From NCBI GenBank assembly GCA_008921705.1, contig VFFE01009136.1:2355110-2419109 (forward strand): a DNA stretch of 64,000 nt, written 5' to 3'. Position 1 is the stretch's first letter. Each line of letters opens with the position of its first letter. Under the pieces are notes generated by a model, which was not told the DNA's origin, made no database searches, and saw nothing but the letters and a program-made list of their open reading frames with translations. Positions 49,360-61,600 of this stretch are shown here, in pieces. The position numbers were made by a program, and so were the translations under genes. The stretch is from Burhinus oedicnemus (taxonomy: Eukaryota > Chordata > Aves > Charadriiformes > Burhinidae).

Positions 49360-50564
49360 GGTTTTTTGCCCATATTTTCTTTCATACAAGAAACCATGTG
49401 TAGTAAACATCTGTAGAAACCATGCATAGTAAACGTGTTCTAGACAGTGCAGGCTTTTTTAACTTTTGATGAGACCTTCTTTCTGTTCTTCTAATGGCAG
49501 TCCTGGAGAAGTACTGCCATTAGTTTACCAGTAAGCTATACAGGCATGGTCCTGTGGCCACTCACAATGTTTATTTTTAGTATAGTCACTAAATAGTCTT
49601 GGCATATGCTAGCTGCCGTTATGCTAGATGATTATCAGGCATGGTTTGGGATTTGCAGAGGTCAAGACAGGGTAGAACGATAAAACCACCTTGTTTGGAA
49701 GGGCAAAATTCACCTTAATGCCTTTAATATAATGAGTTTTACATCTCTGTGATAGCTTTAATCATGTTTCATGGTTAAGCTGACAGGAAAGCAGTGCATG
49801 TATATCTGTACATTTATACATTTGTACAAATCAGCGTCAAGTTTGTGATATTGAGCAAGGACTAATAACACATGCTCTAACAACCTCATCCTAGCTTTTT
49901 TCAGCAAGGGGGGATTTTAGCATCATGGCACAAAGTAATCTTACAGGTGCGTTTTATGTAAGCATAATTTCCATGTATATATATATTAATCTTAGAACTA
50001 GATTTGATTTCTAATATACACTTTTTTCATAGTGAAACACAATTTTTGTGGTGTCTAAGTGACTGATACGATACTCCATAGGAGGCAGGAATTACATTAC
50101 AAATTTTAACCAATACCAAAGAAAAAATATTGGTTTGTAAAATGTCCTAAATTCAAAGAAAAACACACAAACATATCACTAGTGAAATGGTTGTTTATTG
50201 TGAAATAAATGTAAGACTGAGACTGTGGAGTATTTGCTAATTTTTCCAATATACTCTGGAAAACTTGTGTTAATAGATGTTATTATATACAGTTATTTTT
50301 TGTATACATCTTGAAACGTTAGAATGAAACCATGACCCATGTGAAACTGTGAAAACACCTCCATGAGTATACCTTTACTATTAAATGGAATTTGAGTATA
50401 CTCCTCTAACAAGACGACAAAGTGGATTCTCTCTTTTGTTAAAGTACCTGTTACTTTTGCACAAATAATTTCAATTTCGTTCTGGTACTGTAAAACAAAA
50501 AGCAGGATATTTAGACCTTTTATTGGGGCGGGGGACTTCTGGTTTTTTTCACCCCCTGGAAGCT
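49360..50564. other. Unique AT-rich non-coding sequence
   Basis: Apart from the tandem duplication and a hairpin at 49491-49523, I see nothing recognisable. Confidence 0.5.
49390..49440. repeat. Imperfect 26-bp tandem duplication beside the gap
   Basis: Two copies of a GAAACCATGTGTAGTAAACA-type unit with a 26-bp period (49390-49415, 49416-49440), with a few substitutions, 30 bp after the gap. Confidence 0.85.
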
Positions 50565-50854
50565 ATAGAATCATAGAATGGTTTGGGTTGGAAGGGGCCT
50601 TAAAGATCATCTAGTTCCAACCCCCCTGCCATGGACAGGGACACCTCCCACTAGACCAGATTGCTCAAAGCCTCATCCAGCTTGGCCTTGAACACTTCCA
50701 GGGATGGGGCATCCACAACTTCCCTGGGCAACCTGTTCCAGTGCCTCACCACTTTCAGAATAAAGAATTTCTTCCTAATATCTAATCTCAGTCTACCCTG
50801 TCTCTGTTTGAAGCCATTACCCCTCATGCTATCACTACACTCCCTGATAAAGTG
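50565..50854 (-). mobile_element. CR1 LINE 3'-end fragment
   Basis: Minus-strand CR1 3' UTR and the very end of ORF2. The tail ATAGAATCATAGAATGG is at 50565, followed by AAAGATCATCTAGTTCCAAC, the CCATGG...GGGACACCTCCCACT block and GTTCCAGTGCCTCACCACTT. The 5' truncation is at CTCCCTGATAAAGTG (50854). Well preserved. Confidence 0.93.
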
Positions 50855-51777
50855 ATATAATCTGGAATCTCAGAGAAGGAGCAGTGCTGTTTGCCTACAG
50901 AGTTGCTTCTCTGAAAAAAAGAATTCATTTTAAGAGGGAAACTTATCAAAAGTTCTGTTTGAACAGTTTTGCAGTGTCAGTTTACATTACAGTAGCTATG
51001 AATGTAGTAAGCTTATCACACAACATACCTATATTCTCAGATTTTAAGACTAAGATTTTTATTATGGTGATGAATTAATACGGACAATTAAGAATACGAG
51101 CCCTCAGGTTTTCGCGACTCATTCTTCTGTCTTTTTAAGGGACAGGTTGTGCCCTGCCAGACAATTGCAGAGCTGCATTAGCATAGGAGCAAGGCTAAAG
51201 GCAATGCTGCACCTCCTCTGAAGAATACAAGTACAGTCTCTGTATCTAAGCAACAATCCTGCCTGATGCTGAAGGAGGACATCATCTCTCATGCCTAACT
51301 ATTCCTTTAATGGGAATGAACCCCTGGAGGCACTTGGATGAAGACTTGTCTGTGCTTAGGAGATGTCATACTGCAAAGTTTCAAAAGATAGTGCCTTATT
51401 TCCTTAGTTTAATGCAATTCTCCAAACAATTACAGGAGAATTGAACTAGCTCAACAAATGACTGCTTTCTCATCAGCTATTTAGAATAAGAGTATGTCAA
51501 TCCCTACTTCAGTCAAAACAGTTGGGAGTTCTTCTGAAGTCAGCATAGAAATCATGACAACCAGGTATGGTTACTGCCATATGGAGTTCTCTGCAGAGAA
51601 CCAGAACTCATTCAGTCTGAAGGACATAGACAACCCTACAGCTCTGCAAATTTTGACAGACTAATGCAGTGGATTCTTCCCCAACATCAGTATCATACAT
51701 TTTGATAAATTATTGAGATTTTTTCAGAAAAATAACAATAAAACCATACCATTGAGAATGAGAAGTCATCTTTAATG

Positions 51778-51801
51778 TTTATGAGTCCATGGACTCATAA
51801 A
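51778..51801. repeat. Perfect 24-bp palindrome
   Basis: The left half is TTTATGAGTCCA and the right half its exact reverse complement, with no spacer. Confidence 0.95.
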
Positions 51802-54026
51802 AGGATGCTTTTGAAAAATGAATTGGAAAGTGTGGCTTAATAGTAACAAACTGAAAGAGTGAGCACACAGTTGTGTTATGTGGATCTGTGCATTGACAAA
51901 ATGCTCTTTGAGATTAAAATGCTTTTAATCCTTAAAGAGGTAGTCATTGTGCTCTTCCATGTTGACTCTTCAAAGTTATAAAAACCTACTTTGGAAAGTA
52001 AATTTGTTTAAAAATTCCAAATTTCTTTTAGATCATGAGCAGACTGCATGTTAATGAAACTGGTGCTAATTTTGCTCACTGGGAAAGATAGAGGCTTACT
52101 GGCACAAACAGGGAAAAATTTTCTCATAGACAAACTTTCTAGCTTTACTTTAGGCCCTGGGCATAACTGCAGGTCTCATATGAGAATTTAATTGGTAGCG
52201 TAGATGGATTTTCCTTCTTTGAGTTTTGAGAGGGCAGGATACTAGAATCTCTTGTTCTCATTGGTCAAAACTTGGTCACCTAACCTACACATTATGTCAG
52301 GGAAAAGTTTTTCTAATTCCTGAAACGTAGATTTATCTGATTTCTGCTTCAATATGTTAAGAGTAGCTTAATATAATAACTCTCTGTAAACAAGTAATTA
52401 CATTCATTGTTATGCTTTGAAGTGAGAAAGATTTCTGCATCCAAACCACTGTCTGAAATGAGAACAAGTTAAGGAGCAGATGTCTTATTTGTATATCCAT
52501 TTCCCCAGCAACAAGTTGCATGTAATACTGTTAATTAAACCACAAATGGCTGTAATTTTCGAAGAGGCTAATGGATCTATCTTTACAAGGTATATAATCA
52601 AGGATAAAATCAAGATCAGTAAGATGTACTAATCTTTCTTTCATTTTTCTGCTATAACAATATCTCTTGGGAGAGCATCAGCCTTGAAAGATAAGTCTGA
52701 AAGATAAGGAGTCAGTTTGCTTTCTGTGGTTGCTGAGCCAGTCTGAACACCTGCTCTACTCTTGTGTAATTTCTCTGCACACAGCTTCAAAGAGTGTTTA
52801 ACGATCACCCACAGCATTTGTAATAAAAACTGAATAAAAGCTCCATACAGAGAAAATAAATGCATCTCTAGTGAGCTTGAGCGTTGACTCAAGAAATAGA
52901 AGAAAACATAGTTCTTCAATATTAAATAAGACTTTCTCACTGAACTAGAGGTAGACAATTGATCTTCAGTTCTGTGGCCAAGAAGAAATACGGGAAAGAC
53001 TGTTTTTATTTTGCTGGGTCTCACAAAGGAAATCTAATTCAAGAGTGAACAGCAGCCAGAGCAAAACAGAACAAATAAGCAAAATCTTTTTCAGGAGTTC
53101 ATTTGGCAAAAGACTGCATCATGCTCTTCTGTATGGGGACCTTGCACAGATTATCTGGGCTTTGCAGTCCCTGAGCTCTAAAGTTACAATGGCCAGACTT
53201 AAAAAACAGCTGAGTCCTGATCTGAAGAGTCCAAGAGGAGGAGTACCAGCACAGACAGGGTGACCTGCCTACCTTGTGCCATGTTGTGCACCTGTGTAAA
53301 ATGGAATGATTCTACTGATTTCAACACAGCAGTGTCATTCACAGCATTGAGACCCTGTGCTTTATTTGCACTGTCAGTCAGTTCCTGTAATCAATTAAAA
53401 GCTTTTGTTTGAGCCTGATGTTTACTTCAAAATCACCTGAGAAAATGGATGATTTTTTCCACAGTGGATGGGCTTGAATAGCAATGGGTCAGAGCTAGGG
53501 AGTACTTGTCCACTAAGCAGTTCAGGGTTGAAGGAAGATTACTGTTGTGTTATAATTCTCTTCAAAATAATTTTAGCTTGTTGAGTTTCACTCTCTTGGT
53601 TTTGTATCACAAAACACTTACCTAGATATCTCATCAAGACTTAGATTGCTTAGATGTGGTTTGAGCAAAATATTTTAAAACTGAAATGTCTCATGTCCCA
53701 TAGTCAAAACTGGTTTAATTCCTAAATTTGAAAACTGTGATAATACTATGCTACAGCATTTAAAGATATTTGGTCCTTACTGCATCACTCTATACCTGCT
53801 AATATAAATAATGGATGATACAGAGAAAAGTAGATGTGAAAGGAGATTCCATTCCTATTTCAAATTAAATTAAAAAGCATCTGAAAGCTTTAAGTATCTC
53901 GCTTTCTTTAGCAAAAGAATGTTTTTTTTCTTCAGTTAGAACTTGTTAAACACAATTTTTGTCTTAAAAAAAAGAATGATCTTTAAACAACCATGTTTGA
54001 TTTTTGCTGATGACCTTTACAAGGCA

Positions 54027-54058
54027 CCCCCCCCCCCAACAACAACAACAACAACAAA
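54027..54058. repeat. C11 run followed by (AAC)7
   Basis: C homopolymer 54027-54037, then seven AAC units 54038-54058. Confidence 0.95.
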
Positions 54059-54988
54059 CCCTGAAAGATTTTGTCCACAGTAGAAAACCAAGGTTGTTAT
54101 AAATCTCTGCTGGGTCTGGTAACATGTATTTCAATTCCCATTAATTAAATGCCTTCAGCAAAACCAATTTGCCTTCTTGGAGTTTCTGCTAGTCTATCTT
54201 AAATGTCATCAACATACAGAAGAGACCTCTGGGCTTTTTGTGCTGCTGCAGCACGCAGATTTTGCAGCATATCGTGGAAGGGCACTGTCTCACCACAGCA
54301 CCATCTGCTTGAAAGTGCAGGGGGAAATGCTGAACACTTTCCTGAGTTTCATGCCATAAAAACAGTAAACAGGAGCTCATTAGCCTACAGCAGTTCCCAT
54401 TGTAATCACATTATATTCATGCAGAGAAAATTGCCTGCCTAAACAGTAAGTCCTTCGTATTGTTTAACACTGTTTGGATGCTTCCTGCCATTTCTGCAAC
54501 ACAGTTCTCTGCAATTGTTTTCACTACATGAGAAATATTTTGTGGATGTTCAACTCAACATTTTGTAATGCGTAATGGAAGTCAGCACTGCAGAAAAACA
54601 GTCTAAAATGGAGTACAGTTTCTTTGCTTTCTCACATTACCACATTTTTGGTTTACTGAAATAACTTTCTTTGAGGAAAAGGTAAATGATCTTGGTAAAA
54701 AGAGAAAAGCAGTAGTTCAGATATCAGAAAGATAATCTTGAATTATGTAAGGGTTAATTAAGTAGATTACAAACACTCTGAAAAATTACTCCAGTACTTT
54801 TTTTTCCCCCTTGAGTCACATAATTCTTGTAATTTAAAAAGTTGTTTGGCTTTGGTAATTTATGTAAAAAGAGGAAAGCAATTATGCTCTACAACATTCA
54901 AGTTTCATCCTGATGAAGGCTAAACAGAAGTGGTGGATGGACAGAACCTTTCATGCTTCATAGTGGTATCCACTATTGTTGATAGAAC

Positions 54989-55845
54989 TGTGCTGGTTTG
55001 TCTCAAACAGAATTATGCTACTGCTTGTATAGGGTCAGTTTGGAAAGGCACCCTGTTGTGGATGGAGAGATGCACTTCACTCGTAAGAGAGAAACAGCAA
55101 TATATTTATTGATATAAAACAGCAATTTAACAAAGTTTGATAGTAAATGCAACAGTGGTTTAACAAGATTTGATGGCAAGGTACACTAGGCTACTTACTG
55201 CATAGAGGACGGGGTCAGACAAAACTGTCAGGGAGACCCTCCTGTTGAGTCATGAGTTCAGAGGGGACCCTCTTGCTTTCTAAACTCCTTCTCAGAGAGC
55301 AGTCTAGGTGTGGCTGGATCCAGTCCTAAACCCAGATGTGGTCAATGGTTTATGTCTAAAGGATTATATATGCACAATTAATTTAAGATATAATCTTAGT
55401 GAAGCTTCAAAGTTTAGCATGCTATTAGTCAATTACCAAGGATCTGTTGCAGCAAGGAATCTCACAACCTTGAGGAGTAACCTTGAGACACGTCCCTACT
55501 CAAGGGGGCATCCTGGCGTGAAGCCCACTGCCATGCAGGAGAGCTCAAAGGGCTCTTGGGGTCCTCACTGTTTATGAGGTAAGACGATTTGACTTGTAGT
55601 CACATTTGCATATCAACTGTAGATGTTAGTTTCTTCCAAATTTGGCTTGAGTTGGACATTGACCAGCACTGTAGTTAGGCGAGCACATTGAAATTAGCCC
55701 TTGGTGATGTGTTGTTATCCATCTCCCCCAAATCCACTTTGACCAGACACATCCATCATGACCACCGCTGGTTATCGTTTGAGCAGGGTTATGGGAACAG
55801 GACAGCATGGAGCAGGGGAGGTGGGGGGGAGCACAATGTTACACA
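54989..55845 (-). mobile_element. Probable solo LTR, endogenous retrovirus
   Basis: An approximately 857-bp block starts TGTGCTGGTTTG and ends AATGTTACACA on the + strand, giving TGTG...CACA termini. Read on the minus strand it has LTR order: U3 from 55845, a TATA-like GCATATATAATCC at about 55360-55374, and AATAAA about 250 bp downstream (TTTATT on the + strand at 55105-55110). A short terminal part ends at 54989. I do not see a convincing target-site duplication. A 6-bp repeat CTATTG (54973-54978 and 55853-55858) lies 7-10 bp outside the termini and may be coincidence. It resembles avian LTRs by memory only. An alternative is an unrelated repeat or unique sequence. Confidence 0.5.
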
Positions 55846-55944
55846 CCCCAATCTATTGCCCTACTAGCAGTAAATATCAATGAATGAGAGGTTAAAACAG
55901 TCTAATATAATAACATTGCTCTATTTTTTCTGTTTAAAACCTTA

Positions 55945-57557
55945 ACCTTCCTATTTGCCTCAGTCTCCACTGGTAAGGGGTCTGACCACACTGCTCAAGT
56001 CACAGAAGGCAAAGGCAGGGACTGGGAGAATTAGGAAACATCCACTGTAGGAGAAGGCCAGCTGAGGAACATGAAGGTGCACAAGTCCATGGGACCTGGT
56101 GAGATGCATCCACAGATCCTAAGGGAACTGGCAGACGAAGCTGGCAAGCCACTATCCATCATATTTGAGAAGTCGTGACAGTCCAGTGAAGTTTCCACTG
56201 ACTGGAAAAGGGGAAACATAACCACCATTTACAAAAAGAGTAAAAGAGAAGACCTGGGGAACTACAGGCCGGTCAGTCTCACTTCTGTGCTTGGCAAGAT
56301 CATGAAGCAGATCTCTGCAGAAACTCTGCTAAGGCATATAGAAAATAAGGGGGTGATCAGTCGCAACCAAGGGCAAATCATGTCTGACAAATTTGGTGGC
56401 CTTCTACAATGGCGTTACAGCGTTGGTGGATAAGGGGAGTGCAATTGACATCATCTACCTGTACTTGTGCAAGGCATTTGACACTGTCCCACATGACATC
56501 CTTGTCTCTAAATTGGAGAGACATGAATTTGACGGATGGACCACTCAGTGGATAAGGAATTGACTGGATGGCTGCACTCAATGAGTTGCAGTCAACAGGT
56601 TGATGTCCAAGTGGTGAGCACTGACGAGTGGTCTTCCTCAGGGGTCAGTACTGGGACTGGTACTATTTAACTTCTTTGTTGGTGACATGGACAGTGGGAG
56701 TGAGTGCACCCTCAGCAAGTTCTCTGACAACACCAAGCTGTGTGGTGCAGCTGACATGCTGGAGGGAAGGGATGCCATCCAGAGGGACCTGGACAGGCTT
56801 GAGAGGCTTGAGGGTCAGGGCAATCCCATGCACAAATACAGACTGGGTGAAGAATGGATTGAGAGCAGCCCTGAGGAGAAGGACTTGGGTGTGTTGGTTA
56901 ATGAGAAGATCAACATAAGCCAGAAATGTATGCTTGCAGACCAGAAAGCCAACTGCATCCTGGTCTGCTTCAAAAGAAGCATGGGCAGCAGGTCGAGGGA
57001 GGTGATTCTGCCCCACTATTCTGCTCTCATGAGACCCCACCTGGAATACTGCATCCAGATCTGGGACCCCCAACATAAGAATGACATGGACCTGTTGGAG
57101 TGGGTCCAGAGGAGGGCCACAAAGATGATCAGAGGGCTGGAGCACCTCTCCTATGAAGACAGGCTGAGAGAGCTGGGGTTCTTTGGCCTGGAGAAGAGAA
57201 GGCTCCAGGGAGACCTTATAGCAGCCTTCCAGTACCTAAAGGGGGCTTAAAAGAAAGCTGGAGAGGGACTTTTTACAAGGGCATGTAGTGATAGGACAAG
57301 GGGTAATGGCTTCAAACTGGGAGAGGGTAGGTTTAGGTGAGATCTCAGGAAGACATTTTTCACTCTGAGTGTGGTGAGGCACTGGAACAGGTTGCCCAAG
57401 GAAGATGTGGATGCCCCATCCCTGGAAGTGTTCAAGGCCGGGTTGGATGAAGCTTTGAGCAACCAGGTCTAATGGTAGGTAGGCCCATGGCAGGTGGGTT
57501 AGAACTAGATGATCTTTAAGGTCCTTTCCAACCCAAACCATTCTATGATTCTATGAC
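55945..57557 (+). mobile_element. CR1 LINE, long 5'-truncated copy with RT and complete tail
   Basis: It starts around 55945-55960 in the pre-RT linker (TTTGCCTCAGTCTCCACTGG), continues through RT, the ORF2 C-terminus and the 3' UTR, and ends with the intact tail TTCTATGATTCTATGA at 57541-57557. Landmarks are [39 protein letters not shown] and [20 protein letters not shown]. About 65 bp are missing at 56805-56812, where GAGGCTTGAGGGTCAGG skips the stretch that normally encodes the segment up to the KCKVL region. No target-site duplication is visible. Confidence 0.93.
55960..57250 (+). pseudogene. Broken CR1 reverse transcriptase ORF2
   Basis: RT sequence is present in several frames. An early TGA (AAGTCGTGACAG, about 56172-56183) and a frameshift near 56380-56400 break the first half. 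The open frame 56687-57250 covers motif C onward. Motif C reads FSDN, so the second catalytic aspartate is lost. The roughly 65-bp deletion after residue 40 of that frame shortens the protein. Signature residues ESSPEEKDLG and EKIN group it with the 9893 and 19755 copies. Confidence 0.85.
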
Positions 57558-57920
57558 TTATTTCTTTTGCTGTGCTCTGTGTGAGCTAAGGATAGACATT
57601 GCAAAGCGGTTTGCTGTGCTGTGTTTGGCTACATGTACAGTAATATGTTTCAGAAAGGTAAATTCAGTTGTGGATTTCTTGCATGTCAGCTATTGCATGT
57701 TAACTCTCCTTCTGTATACTCTTTTGTAAATTCAACTAGTACAAAAAGTTAGTGGTTTGTATATTTTTTTTAACTGAGGTCATCAAAACACAAATGCTTC
57801 ATAGCCTCTGAGCTCTTTCACATTTGTAATGAAAAACAATAGCTATCCAAACTGTACTCAGGGTTACCAAATGGGAAGGTCAGTGTTTTTCATTGTTTTA
57901 TATTTTGTCCCCCTTCTTCT

Positions 57921-57953
57921 TTGTATCTCAGTTATGACTAAACTGAGATACAA
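57921..57953. repeat. Perfect 13-bp inverted repeat, 7-nt loop
   Basis: TTGTATCTCAGTT at 57921-57933 pairs with AACTGAGATACAA at 57941-57953. Confidence 0.95.
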
Positions 57954-58660
57954 GAAAGATCTCCTGTAACCTTGCAGAATCAAATATGGTGATGGTGGTA
58001 TCAAATGTGCTGGTTGTGGTGATGATATATAAGAAAAAAAATAAGTACTTTCATTGTTTCCTGTATGCTCATTCTCAACATCTTGCTCAGGTATGTTTAA
58101 CATATTTCTGTGCTTTATCAGTGAAACTTTTGAAACAGAGAGAATTTCTGCCCTTATGAGAGTGAAAGGGAATTTTTATAGTTTTTCATTTGAGATAGAG
58201 ATTGAACATCAGTAATCTGATTATTATACAACTTTAATTATGTTCATTTTTTTGGTATAAGTTAAAGAATATGAAGAGGTAGAAAATATTTAGAACAGCC
58301 TTTGGGCTTTCATATGAGTTACCGCTGAAGTTCAAAACTTTATCCTTTTCTTGTGGTATTATGAGAAACGGGGAATCCTTTGACCTATATATTTTGTCTC
58401 CTGGCATTGTGCCCTAATTTGCTTGCTTTTACCCTGCTCTCCCAACATTTTCCTTTGAGTCTATGCTATATCCATCCAGTTCCTCCCGATAAACATTTGT
58501 GATTGGCTGGAAACAACTTTGGAACTTCATTTGGAAGAATTGCACCCAACTGGACATCAGGTACATCTAGGGATCCCACACATCTCTTACCTGGAGCACT
58601 CTAGCAGAGCAAAGCTGGAAAATCTTTTATTTCCATTTAAAACTACTGTGATATTTTTCT

Positions 58661-58683
58661 TGTTTGTTTGTTTGTTTGTTTTT
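58661..58683. repeat. (GTTT)n microsatellite
   Basis: About five GTTT units. Confidence 0.9.
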
Positions 58684-61600
58684 ATTTTAAATAAAGCCCA
58701 ATGAGACTCATCTACTCCTTGAATTTGAACATTACATGCAAGTTTGGTATCTAAGGTACAAGTTTAATGGAAAGATCTGTTCTCTTCTTAAACTGTCCTA
58801 TTTTGTCACGTTAAGTAAACCTACTTTGGCTTATGTTTTCTGTAGGGAAAAACTCTTAGAAATTCTTCAATGTTTTAAGATTTTTTGAAAAGCTTTTTAA
58901 AATCTGTTTCACCTCAGTGACATGATTAAACCATGAAGCTCAAATACATGCATTTCCAATGTGTATTTGAAAGCAGAATTCTGGACTGTTACCCATTACT
59001 TGAGTAGTAATTTTAGCTGTTAACAAATGTTTTTATTAGTTATTTTCTTATTTGTTTCAAGGAAAATAACTGTAATCATTGATTAGATAAACTTAATCTA
59101 AGTTATTTTTGTACAAAACTAAAGGTAAAGAAAGTATTGTAATTCCTAAGTGCTCATTCCTTATCCTATTTGTTTTATTTTAGCAGATGTCTTGCTTTTC
59201 ACAGCACTTAGTGCATCAGAATTGCTTACAGTCCAAGTTTGGCTAATTATAATATAAAAATATTATTGGATGTGGGTAAGGACAGAAAATCTATAAATAG
59301 TTAAATATTTGTAATAAATATGCCATTTTCTTTAGTGCTTAAACATTTTTTCTAATCCCTTATCTACCTTCATTAAATCTGTAAAATTGTTGTAGTCACC
59401 ATGTGTGGGCATATGTGTTAATCTTGATTATATGATAAATGGGGATGCAGTTTTTAATCACCATATAATTAAGGAAACAATCATAATCACATGAAAGATA
59501 GTAAATACATATTAAACTGTTGAAGTCTTAATTGTAAGTGTTAATGGACTGAAATGTGATTTAACCATGGCCCAAAGAAAAACCGAAGATTTCTGAGACT
59601 GTATTTTTGATGCTTGAGAGTTTTCCTGGTATAGACTCAATACAATCTACTTCTTGAGTTATTCAACAAACACTTGTCCAATTTCTTCCTGTGTTTTAGT
59701 GGTGTTCCAGTGGACATTCTAGGGAAATCTGTGGAATAGATATATTGAGGGAGACCAGACATATGAAAAGGTAGTTCTTACTTGAGATAAATCTCACAAT
59801 TATGTCATTTGATAAAATGGACAAATGTCTTATCAAAAAGGAGGTGGCTCCTAGTCCTTCCAAAACACTGTAAACTCTGTAAGATGTCTTTTGTTTTCTG
59901 TAATTTTCCATGCAGACTTCTGCCAGGAGTTTGGATTTGTAATACTACATGGAGAAAGGGTTCTGATGATATTTAAGATCTGTAGAAATCTGCAGCTACT
60001 TCAGTTTCATGCTGATTTTTGGTGTATCACTGTTTCGTCAATAAAATTTCAAATTCTGCTCTCGTTCACCACACCACTTTCACTTCTTTTTATCTTAGTG
60101 TCCTCAGAAAACTTTCACAGTGTATTCCTTATTCCATCACCTGCACCATCAGCATGTGAGACAGTGCTGGCACTGGGGTTGCTGAAGTTATCTTCTGCAG
60201 ACCTCTCTTGTGAAGACATCCCAGTTGACAATTTGTTTGGTAGTTACCTTTGGAGGATTTTGGTTTGTTTTAGTTTTTCTTTTGTTTTTTTTAAACATCT
60301 TTACATTGTCTTTATGATAAATTAGCTAAATGCATCTATACTGATTCCCTTTGAGCATGCTACTGAGACAGTGTCAAAATAGTACAGAAGAAAGATATAT
60401 GAATATATATGGTTGGAAGGATCTCTCTCTCTCATCGTAGCTAGCTCTTGGTATATTTATCTGTACGAATTTTGAAGTGCAAATGTATTGTCTTTTTCCC
60501 TAAGTATCAGTTTTTCAGATTACTGATGCTTCAGATTACATACTTAAAATATTTATTTTCTTGGTTTTATCTTGTCTATTAAACTAATCCATTTTTTTAG
60601 AAATCAAAAAGTGATCTTTTTACTTAATTTTCTTCATTCCTCACTTTTATCAAGCGCTCTTATACAGGTGGGTTTTTTTCTCTGTTTGTCTTGTTTTGCA
60701 GAACAAGTCAGTTCATAGATAGAAAACTGAAACCTTTTTCTGCTGCTAGCAAGGAATTAGTTCTGCACAGCCATCTCTAAATTGAATTAGTTTGCAGATA
60801 GTCCTCTTATCTGTATGCTTTAGAGAGATTAAAACCTCAGGGTCTGGAGTACTGACTGACCTCTGCAACTTTAAATTTTTTGTTCTTCTTCTTTGTTTTA
60901 AAGCAATTTATTTATCAGTTCTAATGTCCAGGGTTTTATCCATGAAGCTTTTAAGCTTATTAGGAACCTACCATCTGGAACAGTATATTAGCAAAAGCTT
61001 CTCAGAGGAATCTCTTATAATTACAACATATTTGTTTAGATGTGTGTACTTAAAGATATATTACTTCTTGTCAACGTTTAGAAGTCAACTTGGATTTCAT
61101 TCCTTTCAACTATGACTTTCTACTTCTAACATCACAATTTTTACCTTTTTCCCTTTAATAAATCTTTGCTTTTTTTCATGTTGGGTTAAACAATCCTGAA
61201 ATAATCTGATTCTGAATATGTAATTTAAAGCAGAAATTGATCTTTCAGTTAAACATGCATATACAGTGAATTAAAAAGTCAGGAGGCAAGATATAATCTA
61301 AATGAAAGCAGATGATATATTTGGAGGGTAAACGTTGATCTTGATTTTTATGACACACATGGACAGATAGCAAAGCACAAGCTCATCAAGTCTCACCAGT
61401 TACTATTATATAAATGACATACTTCACATTACTATGTATTTTTCAATGGAGTATAATGTTGATAAATATTAAGCATAGGTGATTACCCTTAATAAACCTG
61501 TAGTATTCTTCAGGCTAAACTTATTCTTATGTATTATAATTGATATAACATTGCTACCTGTCATATTATTCATCCACACCAATTTTTTTTAATGATAGAG

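Larger units (their letters stand above)
50855..54988. other. Unique AT-rich non-coding sequence
   Basis: No gene or transposon is recognised over 4.1 kb. A perfect 24-bp palindrome lies at 51778-51801 and a C11/(AAC)7 microsatellite at 54027-54058. Confidence 0.5.

Noticed and set aside
48567..49427. Open frames of 269-286 codons
   Set aside because: They consist almost entirely of the N gap.
52641..53024. 127-codon open frame on the - strand
   Set aside because: No recognisable domain and no neighbouring exon evidence; expected at this length by chance in 64 kb.
59891..60325. 144-codon open frame, rich in Phe, Leu and Ile
   Set aside because: It looks like a membrane protein only because of T-rich DNA; no conserved motif, and no splice or promoter context.
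60792..61115. 107-codon open frame
   Set aside because: Same T-rich bias, no recognisable domain.
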